A stretch of DNA of 64,000 bases, taken from Rugosibacter aromaticivorans (GTDB lineage: Bacteria > Pseudomonadota > Gammaproteobacteria > Burkholderiales > Rhodocyclaceae). The DNA is taken from assembly GCF_000934545.1 (NCBI RefSeq), contig NZ_CP010554.1:1240001-1304000 (forward strand), in the 5' to 3' direction. Position numbers and translations under genes: made by a program. Shown here piece by piece: positions 1-8,391 of this stretch (its first letter is position 1; every line of letters starts with the position of its first letter). The notes beneath the pieces are model-generated. The model was not told the origin of the DNA. It made no database searches and was given only the letters and a program-made list of their open reading frames with translations.

Positions 1-17
1 AAAGAGTGGGGGTAAAG

Positions 18-965
18 ATGCATCGTCTTTCACGGATGGTTTTAGTGGCTTCTTGGGCTTTTTTATTTGTGGCCGGTTTTTGGGTTTCGGTGGGGGGTAT
101 GGCTGTGCTGCCTGCCGAGGCTGCGGCGACTGCAGCGGAAGAAACGTTTCCCGTGCCATCGATCGACGCAGCAAAGAAAACAGAGATGTTGCTAGCCAAG
201 GTATGGCAGCATGGCCGCGACCCGGCAGCGTTTTGGGTGAGTGAAAAACTGGATGGTGTACGTGCGATATGGGATGGTCATCAGTTGCGCTTTCGCAGCG
301 GGCGCATCGTGCCTGCACCCGACTGGTTTACTGCCGTTTTGCCCGCACAGCCACTGGATGGCGAGCTTTGGCTGGGGCGTGGCGCATTCGATGCGCTCTC
401 GGCCATCGTGCGTAAAACTCCCCCGGTGGATGCCGAATGGCGTCAGGTGCGTTACATGATTTTCGAGCTGCCTGAGCTGTCGGGAGTGCCGGGTGCCTCG
501 GGGAGTTTTACCCAGCGCGTTGAGCAGATGCGGGTGGTAGTCGACCAAGCGAAAATTCCCTGGTTGCAGGGGGTGCCGCAGTTTCGGGTGGCGAATGCTG
601 CGCAACTCATGGCGCGCTATCGCGAAGTGATAGCCGGTGGCGGGGAAGGCCTCATGCTGCATCGTGCCGATGCGCTGTATCACACGGGGCGCAGCGATGA
701 TCTGCTGAAACTCAAACCGGCAGAAGACGCTGAGGCGGTGGTCATTGGCTATCTCCCCGGTAAAGGGCGTTACACAGGCATGGTGGGCGCGCTTCTGGTT
801 GAAAATGCAGAAGGAAAACGCTTCCGCATTGGCAGCGGGCTGGATGAGGCAACGAGGCGCCATCCCCCCGCCGTGGGCGCTACCATTACCTATCGCTATC
901 AGCAGTTGAGCGTCAATGGCATCCCTCGTTTTCCGCGGTACTGGCGGGTGCGCGATGCACTATGA
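18..965 (+). CDS. ligE: periplasmic ATP-dependent DNA ligase (LigE type)
   Basis: A 315-residue minimal ATP-dependent DNA ligase. The N-terminus (basic residues, then a hydrophobic stretch to about residue 30, then an Ala-rich cleavage region ending near PAEAAATAA) looks like a signal peptide, so the enzyme should act in the periplasm. The nucleotidyltransferase motif I is EKLDGVRAIWDG, with the AMP-accepting lysine near residue 77. DGELWLGRG, EGLMLHR and LLKLKP fit later motifs, and a short OB domain follows; no BRCT or zinc finger is present. This is the LigE architecture known from Neisseria and other Gram-negatives, suspected of helping DNA uptake. ATG at 18 follows a G-rich stretch; a GTG at 6 is the alternative. 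It stands alone, with a copy of the 26-bp dispersed repeat just after its stop. Confidence 0.9.
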   Translation: MHRLSRMVLVASWAFLFVAGFWVSVGGMAVLPAEAAATAAEETFPVPSIDAAKKTEMLLAKVWQHGRDPAAFWVSEKLDGVRAIWDGHQLRFRSGRIVPAPDWFTAVLPAQPLDGELWLGRGAFDALSAIVRKTPPVDAEWRQVRYMIFELPELSGVPGASGSFTQRVEQMRVVVDQAKIPWLQGVPQFRVANAAQLMARYREVIAGGGEGLMLHRADALYHTGRSDDLLKLKPAEDAEAVVIGYLPGKGRYTGMVGALLVENAEGKRFRIGSGLDEATRRHPPAVGATITYRYQQLSVNGIPRFPRYWRVRDAL

Positions 966-981
966 AAAGCAGCACACCGTG

Positions 982-1007
982 AAAAGTCGGCGCTGGCGGG
1001 ACGGCGA
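982..1007 (+). repeat. 26-bp dispersed repeat, copy 1
   Basis: Reads AAAAGTCGGCGCTGG followed by CGGGACGGCGA. It lies 17 bases after the ligase stop and about 130 bases before the marR start. It shares the pattern GTCGGCG, 7 bases, GACGGCG with copies at 7355, 13387, 18554 and 49504. Confidence 0.85.
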
Positions 1008-1070
1008 TATTGTCTTTCCAGCTGCTTCAGCTGCAAGTGAAAGCATCGTGAATTCTTAGCGCTTTGTTGT

Positions 1071-1113
1071 TTTTTCCAAAAGGCTTTTGCTATTATTATG
1101 GTTAGTGATCTAA
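1071..1113 (+). promoter_or_regulatory. candidate promoter and MarR operator of the efflux operon
   Basis: A weak -35 (TTTTCC, 1071-1076) is 17 bases from a TATTAT -10 (1094-1099). The dyad TTAG-N4-CTAA at 1102-1113 follows at once and is placed where a bound MarR dimer would block transcription. Autoregulation by the MarR protein is inferred from position and family behaviour only. Confidence 0.35.
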
Positions 1114-1134
1114 CTATTAGCCTACTTATCTATT

Positions 1135-1569
1135 GTGAGTACCCTCGAAGAACGCTTCTCCCGCGCCCTGCACAGCACAGCGCGTGCCTGGCGGTTGGCA
1201 TTGGATCGCCGACTCAAGTATCTCGGCGTCAGTCAGGCGAGCTGGATGACCATCGCTGTTGCGGCCAGAGCAGATCAGCCGTTGTCGCAAACCGAATTGG
1301 CGCAGCGTCTGGCGGTGGAGGGCGCGACGATGGTGGCGATGGTCGACCGGCTGGCAGAGGCCGGTCTGCTGGTGCGCGAGCCTTCAGAGACGGATCGGCG
1401 CGTGAACCTGGTAGTTCTGACCAAAGCTGGCAACCAGCTCTATGGCAAGGTAAAAGCTGAAGCAGATGCTTTTAGCAAAGAGCTGCTGGCCACTGTCGAT
1501 AAAGACAAACTGACAATAGCCATTGAATTGCTGGAGCGATTGCAAATCGCGGTGGAATCCGCACCATGA
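1135..1569 (+). CDS. MarR-family transcriptional repressor of the efflux operon
   Basis: A 144-residue winged-helix regulator. The central part LSQTELAQRLAVEGATMVAMVDRLAEAGLLVREPSETDRRVNLV is the recognition helix and wing typical of MarR/EmrR/SlyA proteins; the DRR wing motif is intact. The start is a GTG; no better ATG is in frame. Its TGA overlaps the ATG of the next gene by four bases (ATGA), so it is translationally coupled to the exporter genes. It probably senses a small toxic compound and derepresses the operon, as EmrR does for emrAB. The ligand cannot be read from sequence. Confidence 0.9.
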   Translation: MSTLEERFSRALHSTARAWRLALDRRLKYLGVSQASWMTIAVAARADQPLSQTELAQRLAVEGATMVAMVDRLAEAGLLVREPSETDRRVNLVVLTKAGNQLYGKVKAEADAFSKELLATVDKDKLTIAIELLERLQIAVESAP

Positions 1570-3122
1570 ACAGTGCTACCACCGCCGGCGCTGCGGTGCG
1601 TCCCCTCAACCGGGGGATGATTACGCTATCGCTCATGCTGGCCACGGTCATGCAAACGCTTGACAGCACCATTGCCAATGTCGCCTTGCCACATATTCAG
1701 GGCAGTCTGTCGGCGTCGCAGGATCAGATCACCTGGGTGCTGACGTCATATATTGTCGCTACGGCGATTGCGACGCCACTGGCTGGCTGGTTGTCTGACA
1801 GGTTTGGTCAGAAATATGTCCTGATAAGCTCGGTGGCTGGTTTTGTGCTCTCTTCCATGATGTGTGGCTTATCCACCTCACTGACGCAACTTGTGTTTGC
1901 CCGTTTGTTGCAGGGGGCATTCGGTGCCACGCTTATTCCTCTGTCACAAGTCATCCTGATGGAGATCAATCCGAAGGAAAAACAGGGAGCGGCGATGGCG
2001 ATGTGGGGTATGGGTGTGATGATCGGGCCGATTCTGGGGCCGACGCTGGGCGGTTGGCTGACTGAGAATTATGACTGGCGCTGGGTTTTCTTTGTCAATA
2101 TTCCGATTGGAGTTGTCGCCCTTTATGGCATGTGGCGTTATATCCGGCATGTGCCGGGTATACGGCGCACACGTTTCGACATGTTCGGTTTTGCTACCTT
2201 GAGTATCGCACTTGGCGCGTTACAAATGCTGCTTGATCGCGGCGAGCAGAATGACTGGTTTGCTTCGTTAGAAACCTGGATCGAGGCAATTTTGTTTGCA
2301 CTGATGTCCGTCTATTTCATCGTGCATACGTTACTGCGGCCGGCAGGCAAATCATTCTTTGATTACCGATTACTGAAGAACCGCAATTATTTCAGCGGAT
2401 TGGTATTCATTTTCATTGTCGGCATTGTGCTCCTTACGCCGCGTGCCCTGATTCCCAGTTTTTTGCAAAATATGCTGAATTACGAAGTGATGACCGCAGG
2501 CTTTCTAACGGCGCCTACCGGTTTTGGCACGATGATATCGATGGTTATTGTCGGTCGACTGGTCGGTCGGGTCGATGTTCGTTTCCTGCTGCTCAGTGGA
2601 TTCAGCATCACGGCTTTCTCTCTCTGGCAGATGAGTCGCTACACCCTGGTGGTTTCGCAAAGCGATATCGTTTGGCCAGGGGTGATACAAGGCATAGGTA
2701 TCGGGCTGACTTTCGTGCCCTTGAGTGTGGCTACCTTCGCTACGCTTGCTCCGGAAATGCGTGCCGAAGGCACAGCCATATACAGTCTAATGCGCAATAT
2801 CGGCAATAGCATCGGCATATCCCTGATGCAAACTCTGCTCGTGCGTAACACACAAATCATGCATGCCTCCTTGGCAGGGAGCGTGAACTACGCTAATCCT
2901 GTCTTCCATGATCCTGCCATCGCCACGTTCTATAACCCCGCGACGCCAGCAGGGCTGCTGGCATTGAATGCCGAGATTACCCGGCAAGCCGCGATGATTG
3001 CCTATATCAATGATTTCTGGCTGATGTGTCTGATGGCCTTGCTGGTCATTCCATTTCTATTTCTGCTGCGCCCAATGTCAAAGCATGCGCCGGCGAACGT
3101 TGAACACGTGGTAATGGAGTAA
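1566..3122 (+). CDS. emrB: DHA2-family multidrug exporter, EmrB-like
   Basis: A 518-residue major-facilitator protein with about 14 predicted membrane segments, the DHA2 drug:H+ antiporter layout. It starts with the family signature LDSTIANVALPHI, then WVLTSYIVATAIATPLAGWLSDRFGQ (motif A, GWLSDRFG). The motif C-like stretch GPILGPTLGGWL marks an antiporter. It would be the inner-membrane pump of a tripartite system, with the outer-membrane factor and membrane-fusion protein encoded directly downstream. The order marR-emrB-nodT-emrA differs from E. coli emrRAB but is common in Betaproteobacteria. Exported substrate unknown; hydrophobic weak acids or phenolics are plausible. Confidence 0.9.
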   Translation: MNSATTAGAAVRPLNRGMITLSLMLATVMQTLDSTIANVALPHIQGSLSASQDQITWVLTSYIVATAIATPLAGWLSDRFGQKYVLISSVAGFVLSSMMCGLSTSLTQLVFARLLQGAFGATLIPLSQVILMEINPKEKQGAAMAMWGMGVMIGPILGPTLGGWLTENYDWRWVFFVNIPIGVVALYGMWRYIRHVPGIRRTRFDMFGFATLSIALGALQMLLDRGEQNDWFASLETWIEAILFALMSVYFIVHTLLRPAGKSFFDYRLLKNRNYFSGLVFIFIVGIVLLTPRALIPSFLQNMLNYEVMTAGFLTAPTGFGTMISMVIVGRLVGRVDVRFLLLSGFSITAFSLWQMSRYTLVVSQSDIVWPGVIQGIGIGLTFVPLSVATFATLAPEMRAEGTAIYSLMRNIGNSIGISLMQTLLVRNTQIMHASLAGSVNYANPVFHDPAIATFYNPATPAGLLALNAEITRQAAMIAYINDFWLMCLMALLVIPFLFLLRPMSKHAPANVEHVVME

Positions 3123-3126
3123 GTTC

Positions 3127-4659
3127 ATGCAAAAAAATATACGAATGTCATTTTTCTCATTCTCTACCATGCGCTCATTGAACTTTTCTCTTCCGCAAAT
3201 AATTTGTCTAGGTAGTCTGCTGCTGGCGATCAGCGGTTGCGCCATGATTCCCCCCGATCATGACGTGTTGCCACGGCAGGATTTGGCGAGTGCCCAGCTT
3301 GCCGCAGATATCAAGCTGACACATGATAACTGGCCACAAGCGCAATGGTGGACAGGTTACGGCGATGTGCAGTTGGATCGCCTGATGGCACAGGCTTTAC
3401 AGAATAGTCCTTCGCTGCAAATGACTGCCGCACGGATTGGTGCGGCGCGGGCAGCACTCAATCTGGACTCTGCCGACGAAGGCGTGGATGTCAGCCTCAA
3501 GGCAGAGACCAACCGCCAGCGCTATTCGGCGAACGGTTTTTTCCCTGCGCCCATAGGCGGGAGTTATTACACTGAATCGACACTGAAAGTTCTGGCCGGC
3601 CATGATTTTGACTGGTGGGGCAAGCGCCGGGCACAGATTGCTGCGGCTTTGGGCGAAGTCAATGCCCGCCATGCTGAGCATGCCCAGGCCGAGCAAACCC
3701 TGGCGGCTGCCGTGGCCCAGAGTTACTTCAATTTGCAGGCGCAATGGGCGCGGCTGGATAAGCTGCAACAACGACGCGTCAAGCAAGAAGAGCTGGTAGC
3801 TGACAAGGTAAAGCGCATTGCGCACGGCATTGCTTCAATTGATGAGCAGCGGACAGCCGAAGCCGAATTAAACCGTTTGCATAGCGAACAGGCGGCGCTC
3901 GATGCGCAACTTGGGCGCGAGCGTGAAGCTTTGCGCGCCTTGCTGGGTGCCGATAGCCGGGCGCTGACCGACCTGACGCCGCAGCCTCTACCTGATATTC
4001 CGCATGCACTGCCATCTTCGCTGGGTATTGAACTGCTGGCTCGGCGTCCCGATCTGCAAGCCGCGCGCTGGCGGGTCGAAGCCTCATTGAGCCGTATTGA
4101 GGCGGATCAGGCGGGGTTTTATCCAGAGATCAACCTGACCGGTTTCATTGGCCTTGACAGTGTGTCAATGAGTGATCTGTTCAAGGCATCCAGCCGCACG
4201 CTGTTCATCGGGCCAGCTCTGAGCCTGCCCTTGTTTGACAGTCGCCGCCTGCAAGCGCGTCTTGGTGTGGCGCGCACCCAACGCAATGAGCTGATCGCCG
4301 ATTACAACCAGTTGGTTTTCAATGCCGTGCGCGACGTGGCACAGGAAGGCCTGACCTTGCGGGGATTGGAAGTGCGAATTCGCGAACAGACGGCGGCCGC
4401 CAATGCGACAGATGCCTTGCTGCGTAGCGCCCGCGCGCGCTTCACGCAAGGATTGGCTGATCGCAGCACGCTGTTGAGTGCAGAACTGGCGGCGCTAAAG
4501 GAGCAGGACATCAGCCTGCAAGTGAAAAACCAGCAATTGTTGAGTGAAGTGGCGCTGATCAAGGCATTGGGTGGCGGTTACAGAGCAGAACCCCAAATGG
4601 GCAATAAGGTTGAAAACAAGACAGAAAAAAATCCGGCAGATATCGCCTTCAGGAAATGA
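3127..4659 (+). CDS. NodT-family outer-membrane efflux lipoprotein
   Basis: A 510-residue TolC-like outer-membrane factor. The lipobox LAISGC near residue 37 follows a hydrophobic signal sequence, so the mature protein is lipid-anchored at Cys. Two OEP domains follow: WWTGYGDVQLDRLMAQALQNSPSLQMTAARI opens the first and LLARRPDLQAARWRVEASLSRIEADQAGFYPEINLTG opens the second, the classic RPD...A...A...P pattern of NodT/OprM proteins. The gene starts four bases after emrB and its stop overlaps the emrA start (ATGA). It forms the exit duct of the pump. The first ATG at 3127 is used; a second in-frame ATG lies at 3148. Confidence 0.9.
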   Translation: MQKNIRMSFFSFSTMRSLNFSLPQIICLGSLLLAISGCAMIPPDHDVLPRQDLASAQLAADIKLTHDNWPQAQWWTGYGDVQLDRLMAQALQNSPSLQMTAARIGAARAALNLDSADEGVDVSLKAETNRQRYSANGFFPAPIGGSYYTESTLKVLAGHDFDWWGKRRAQIAAALGEVNARHAEHAQAEQTLAAAVAQSYFNLQAQWARLDKLQQRRVKQEELVADKVKRIAHGIASIDEQRTAEAELNRLHSEQAALDAQLGREREALRALLGADSRALTDLTPQPLPDIPHALPSSLGIELLARRPDLQAARWRVEASLSRIEADQAGFYPEINLTGFIGLDSVSMSDLFKASSRTLFIGPALSLPLFDSRRLQARLGVARTQRNELIADYNQLVFNAVRDVAQEGLTLRGLEVRIREQTAAANATDALLRSARARFTQGLADRSTLLSAELAALKEQDISLQVKNQQLLSEVALIKALGGGYRAEPQMGNKVENKTEKNPADIAFRK

Positions 4660-5825
4660 TAGAAATCATGACAACAGAAAACGAAACCTATACGAATGGC
4701 AACAAGCGCAAGCGGATGTTGATCGGCGTAACGCTGACTTTTATTCTTGCCATAATCCTTTACGGTCTGTATTACATACGGGTGTTGACGCAGCGGGAAG
4801 AGACCGATAACGCGTATGTTGGCGGCAATCTGGTGGTGCTGACATCGCAGATTGCCGGCAGCGTGAGGGAGATTCATGCCGACGAAACAGAACGGGTCGA
4901 AGCCGGTGCGGAGATCGTTAAGCTGGATACCATTGATTCCGAGGTGGCATTGCGTGAAGCGGAAGCGCAACTTGGTGCCACAGTAAGGCAATTGCGCGGA
5001 CAATACGCGGGTATCGCGCAATATGAAGCGCAGGTTCAGCAGCGCAAACTGAGCCTGCAAAAAGCCGAGGAAGATCTCGCCCGCCGCGTGCCATTAGCGG
5101 CTGACCATACGCTGTCAGCCGAAGAAGTCACACATGCCCGGCAGACCGTTGCCGATGCTCGCGCCGCGCTTGATATCGCCAGCAAACAGGCAGCAGCGGC
5201 ACGCGCCGGACTGGCGGGTGTCGATCTGAGCAGGCATCCTAGCGTGCTTGCTGCCAAAGCTGCCTGGGTGCAGGCCTGGATCGCCCTGCGGCGCACCTCG
5301 ATTCGCGCACCGGTCACCGGCTACATCGCCAAACGCAGCGCGCAAGTGGGTGTCCATGTGGAGCCCGGCACGCCATTGCTGTCCATCGTCCCGCTGAATC
5401 AATTGTGGGTGGATGCCAACTTCAAGGAACTTGAGTTGCGCAATATCCGCATTGGTCAGCCAGTCATTATCGAAGCCGATATCTATGGCGGCAAGGTGGA
5501 ATACCACGGCAAGGTCGCCGGCCTGGCTGCCGGTACCGGGAGTGCCTTTTCCCTGTTGCCGGCGCAAAATGCCACTGGCAACTGGGTCAAGGTGGTGCAG
5601 CGTTTGCCAGTGCGCATTACGCTGGATGCACAAGAGTTGGCCAAACACCCCTTGCGTATCGGCCTGTCTACCTTGGTGACGGTTGATACCCATCAGCGTG
5701 ACGGCAGCATGTTGGGCACGCCGATGCCGGCTGCTCCGGCGTATACCTCGCAGGTACCGGTGCATCCAGTGGCGGAGGGGGAAGCGATTGCCGATAAAAT
5801 CATCGCTAAAAATCTTGTCGAATAA
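4656..5825 (+). CDS. emrA: EmrA/HlyD-type membrane-fusion protein
   Basis: A 389-residue periplasmic adaptor. One N-terminal membrane segment (about residues 24-40) is followed by EETDNAYVGGNLVVLTSQIAGSVREI, the EmrA lipoyl half-motif. A coiled-coil hairpin rich in Ala, Gln and Arg comes next, then the second lipoyl half TSIRAPVTGYIAKRSAQVGVHVEPGTPLL and a beta-barrel region. It bridges the EmrB-like pump and the NodT-like duct. The start overlaps the previous stop; an internal ATG at 4668 is an alternative. Last of the four efflux genes; the stress-protein gene follows 23 bases later and may be co-transcribed. Confidence 0.9.
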   Translation: MIEIMTTENETYTNGNKRKRMLIGVTLTFILAIILYGLYYIRVLTQREETDNAYVGGNLVVLTSQIAGSVREIHADETERVEAGAEIVKLDTIDSEVALREAEAQLGATVRQLRGQYAGIAQYEAQVQQRKLSLQKAEEDLARRVPLAADHTLSAEEVTHARQTVADARAALDIASKQAAAARAGLAGVDLSRHPSVLAAKAAWVQAWIALRRTSIRAPVTGYIAKRSAQVGVHVEPGTPLLSIVPLNQLWVDANFKELELRNIRIGQPVIIEADIYGGKVEYHGKVAGLAAGTGSAFSLLPAQNATGNWVKVVQRLPVRITLDAQELAKHPLRIGLSTLVTVDTHQRDGSMLGTPMPAAPAYTSQVPVHPVAEGEAIADKIIAKNLVE

Positions 5826-5848
5826 TTTTGTGGCATGAAAGGGTAAGC

Positions 5849-6283
5849 ATGTACCGCAAGATACTGTTGGCTTATGACGGATCCACGTTCAGTACCGCTG
5901 CCCTGAAGCAAAGCGCAGAACTGGCTGAGGTATGCAAGGCGGAACTGCACCTGCTAAGTATTGCCGTCACCAGCGGCGGCATGGCGATTGCCGAGGCGGC
6001 TGGCGCACAAGACGTATGTGGGCAGGGTGAGAAGGAACTGGAACGCCTCGTGGCGAGCGCCGTGGAAGAACTTCGCGGCCAGCGCCTGACCGTGATTACC
6101 TGTATCCGTTACGGCGATCCGGCAGGTGAAATTGCCGCCTATGCCAATCAGATAAAGGCGGACCTGGTCGTGCTCGGCTACGCGCACCGTGGCATTCTGG
6201 CGCGCTGGTTCCAGGGCTCGGTCAGTGCCAAGCTGCTGGATCACCTGCCATGCAGCTTGCTGGTGGCAACAGGCACGGACTGA
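5849..6283 (+). CDS. universal stress protein, UspA family
   Basis: A 144-residue single-domain Usp protein. It opens MYRKILLAYDGSTFSTAALKQSAELA, the usual beta1-alpha1 with the ATP-binding Asp. It ends with GYAHRGILARWFQGSVSAKLL, which contains the G-x2-G-x9-G-(S) phosphate-binding pattern of ATP-binding Usp proteins. I chose ATG 5849 because a GAAAGGG Shine-Dalgarno precedes it and the homologous sequence begins there; a TTG at 5828 is less likely. Its place at the end of the efflux operon suggests a general protective role under chemical stress, which is inference. Confidence 0.88.
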   Translation: MYRKILLAYDGSTFSTAALKQSAELAEVCKAELHLLSIAVTSGGMAIAEAAGAQDVCGQGEKELERLVASAVEELRGQRLTVITCIRYGDPAGEIAAYANQIKADLVVLGYAHRGILARWFQGSVSAKLLDHLPCSLLVATGTD

Positions 6284-6402
6284 GAATGCGCTCAACTGAA
6301 AGTCAACGCCCCAAGGGTGTTTTCCGGCAAGGGGATTGGCTTCGCGGCACCGAGGGGCGCGCTGACGATACGGCGGCGACAAGGGTTTTGCGGTGTTTGA
6401 GG

Positions 6403-7353
6403 TCATTGCCCTACGACCCCAAGCAGGGTTAACACCAGTGGAGCGGTGATTGCGGCAAGTGCTGTGGAAATAACCAGTGAGGCGGCCACGGGGCCTTCCA
6501 GTGTTTTGAATTGACGCGACATCAGGTAGACATTCGCTCCCACGGGCAAACTGGCCATGAGCACCACAACGTGTGTTTCCATCGTGGGAATACCCAATGC
6601 GATGGCCAGCAACCACACCACCAGCGGCTGCACCATGAGCTTTAAGGTGCAAATGGCAGTACTCAGTTGCCAGCCCGCGCGCATGCCATATTGGGCTAAG
6701 CTCATGCCCAGCGCGATGAGCGATAATGGTGCTGCAATCTGAGCCAGCATGGCCAGCGGTGCATCAATCAGCGCAGGAATGTGGCTATCGGTTAAGCCAA
6801 ACAAGGTGCCACTGATAATGGCAGCCACAATGGGATTGGTAGCGACCGAGCGGAGCGTTTTTGCAAAGCCGGTAAATGAGGGGCTGCCATGCTTTGCCCA
6901 CTCGATAGAGACGGAGACCAACGTCCATAAAATGAGCGAATTAAATGTCAGGATCAATGCAACCGAGGGTAGGGCCGCTTCACCCAAGGTGGTTTTAGCC
7001 AGTGGTAAACCCAGCAACACATTGTTGGAAAAAATTCCGCCAAGAGCAAATACGGACTGTGCTACACCGTCGAGTCGCAGCCAGCGCCAGGCGACAAAAC
7101 GGCCGATACCAAAAACAATGAGGCAGCCGCCGAAAAAAGCAATCAGCAAACGGGCATCCACGGGCGGCAGGCGAGAAAAATCGCTCATCATGCGAAAGAG
7201 CATGGCGGGTAGCGCGATTGAAAACACGAAGCGGCTTAAGCCTTCAGCCACCGATGGAGGCCAATGAAACCAGCGCACCGGCGCGTAGCCTATGACAACT
7301 AGGGCGAATAGCGGTGTTGCAAGGACAAGGTGATGAAAAAACGTGGATATCAT
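6403..7353 (-). CDS. AEC-family (auxin efflux carrier-like) permease
   Basis: A 316-residue integral membrane protein with about ten hydrophobic segments in two halves of five, as in the AEC/BASS fold. FALGGIFSNNVLLGLPLAKTTLGEAALPS near the middle of the first half and MASLPVGANVYLMSRQFK near the end carry the conserved NN-x-GP-like and P-x-N breaks of the family. AEC members move organic acids such as malate or malonate; the substrate here is unknown. ATG 7353 is chosen because the membrane region starts directly after it. A repeat copy ends one base before this start. Divergent from the NYN gene. Confidence 0.85.
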   Translation of the reverse strand: MISTFFHHLVLATPLFALVVIGYAPVRWFHWPPSVAEGLSRFVFSIALPAMLFRMMSDFSRLPPVDARLLIAFFGGCLIVFGIGRFVAWRWLRLDGVAQSVFALGGIFSNNVLLGLPLAKTTLGEAALPSVALILTFNSLILWTLVSVSIEWAKHGSPSFTGFAKTLRSVATNPIVAAIISGTLFGLTDSHIPALIDAPLAMLAQIAAPLSLIALGMSLAQYGMRAGWQLSTAICTLKLMVQPLVVWLLAIALGIPTMETHVVVLMASLPVGANVYLMSRQFKTLEGPVAASLVISTALAAITAPLVLTLLGVVGQ

Positions 7354-7354
7354 G

Positions 7355-7380
7355 AAAAGTCGGCGCTGGTAAGACGGCAA
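7355..7380 (+). repeat. 26-bp dispersed repeat, copy 2
   Basis: AAAAGTCGGCGCTGG followed by TAAGACGGCAA. It sits in the divergent intergenic region, one base upstream of the AEC permease start codon, on the strand opposite to that gene. Confidence 0.85.
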
Positions 7381-7525
7381 AGTGAATGGTTGGGGTGCAG
7401 TGTGCTATAGCTAATCGACTATGGCTGCTGTTTGATGCGATAAATGGCAGTTTATCCGGTGTGGGTTTCGCCGTTCCATGCGAAACTTCGCGTCTTCCTT
7501 GTGAATCATCGTAATGGAGTTGCTT

Positions 7526-8371
7526 ATGGCGGGCTTACCCGAGATAACCAATATGGCACTGTTCTGCGATTTCGAGAACATTGCGCTGGGCGTGCGCGAC
7601 GCAAAATACGCCCAGTTCGACATCAAGAAAGTGTTGGAGCGGCTGCTGCTCAAGGGCAGCATTGTGGTCAAGAAAGCCTATTGCGACTGGGCGCGCTACA
7701 AGGAATTCAAGGCGCCGATGCATGAAGCTTCGTTCGAGTTGATCGAGATTCCGCATGTGCGCCAGTCAGGCAAGAATTCAGCCGATATCCGCATGGTGGT
7801 CGATGCGCTTGATCTTTGTTATACCAAAGCGCATGTCGATACCTTCGTCATCATTAGCGGCGACTCGGATTTCTCGCCCTTGGTTTCCAAACTACGCGAG
7901 AACAACAAGCATGTGATCGGCGTCGGTGTGAAGGCGGCGACCTCTGACTTGCTGTCGGCTAATTGCGACGAGTTCATTTTCTACGACGATCTGGTGCGCG
8001 AGCAGGAAGCGAAAAAGACACGCAGCGCGAAGAAGGCGCCAGCAAAAACGACGACGGCTAAATCAGCCGCAAGCAAGGCCGAGGAGAAACCCGAGGATTC
8101 CAAGCCCGAGGAGACCAAGCGCGAGGAAGCGCTCGATCTGCTGGTCGAAACGGTCGAGGCGCTGCTTGCCGAACGCGGTGGCGAGGCGACCTTGTGGGGC
8201 TCGATGGTCAAGCCCACCTTGCAACGGCGCAAGCCGGGGTTTACCGAATCTTATTATGGCTACCGTTCATTTCGCGATTTATTGGAGGACGCCAAAAAGC
8301 GCAAACTGCTCATCGTCGAGCGCGATGAAAAATCGGGTCAGTATGCTATTCGATTGCCGATGGATGATTAA
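7526..8371 (+). CDS. NYN-domain (LabA/DUF88) protein with C-terminal OST-HTH/LOTUS domain
   Basis: A 281-residue protein. Residues about 10-155 form a PIN-like NYN nuclease fold: acidic motifs CDFENIALG, KNSADIRMVVDALD and VIISGDSDFSPLVSKLRENNKHVIGVG supply the conserved Asp residues for metal binding. A low-complexity Lys/Ala/Glu linker (about 165-210) leads to a C-terminal OST-HTH (LOTUS) domain around WGSMVKPTLQRRKPGFTESYYGYRSFRDLLEDA. This pairing is seen in many bacteria and is thought to act on RNA, but no substrate is established. ATG 7526 is preferred because GGAG lies six bases upstream; ATG 7514 overlaps that ribosome site. Confidence 0.87.
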   Translation: MAGLPEITNMALFCDFENIALGVRDAKYAQFDIKKVLERLLLKGSIVVKKAYCDWARYKEFKAPMHEASFELIEIPHVRQSGKNSADIRMVVDALDLCYTKAHVDTFVIISGDSDFSPLVSKLRENNKHVIGVGVKAATSDLLSANCDEFIFYDDLVREQEAKKTRSAKKAPAKTTTAKSAASKAEEKPEDSKPEETKREEALDLLVETVEALLAERGGEATLWGSMVKPTLQRRKPGFTESYYGYRSFRDLLEDAKKRKLLIVERDEKSGQYAIRLPMDD

Positions 8372-8391
8372 CTTTATAAACGTCAGGTGGT

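Noticed and set aside
982..1007. Classical Neisseria DNA-uptake sequence
   Set aside because: The minus strand contains GCCGTCT-like words but not the GCCGTCTGAA core, and the density is far too low.
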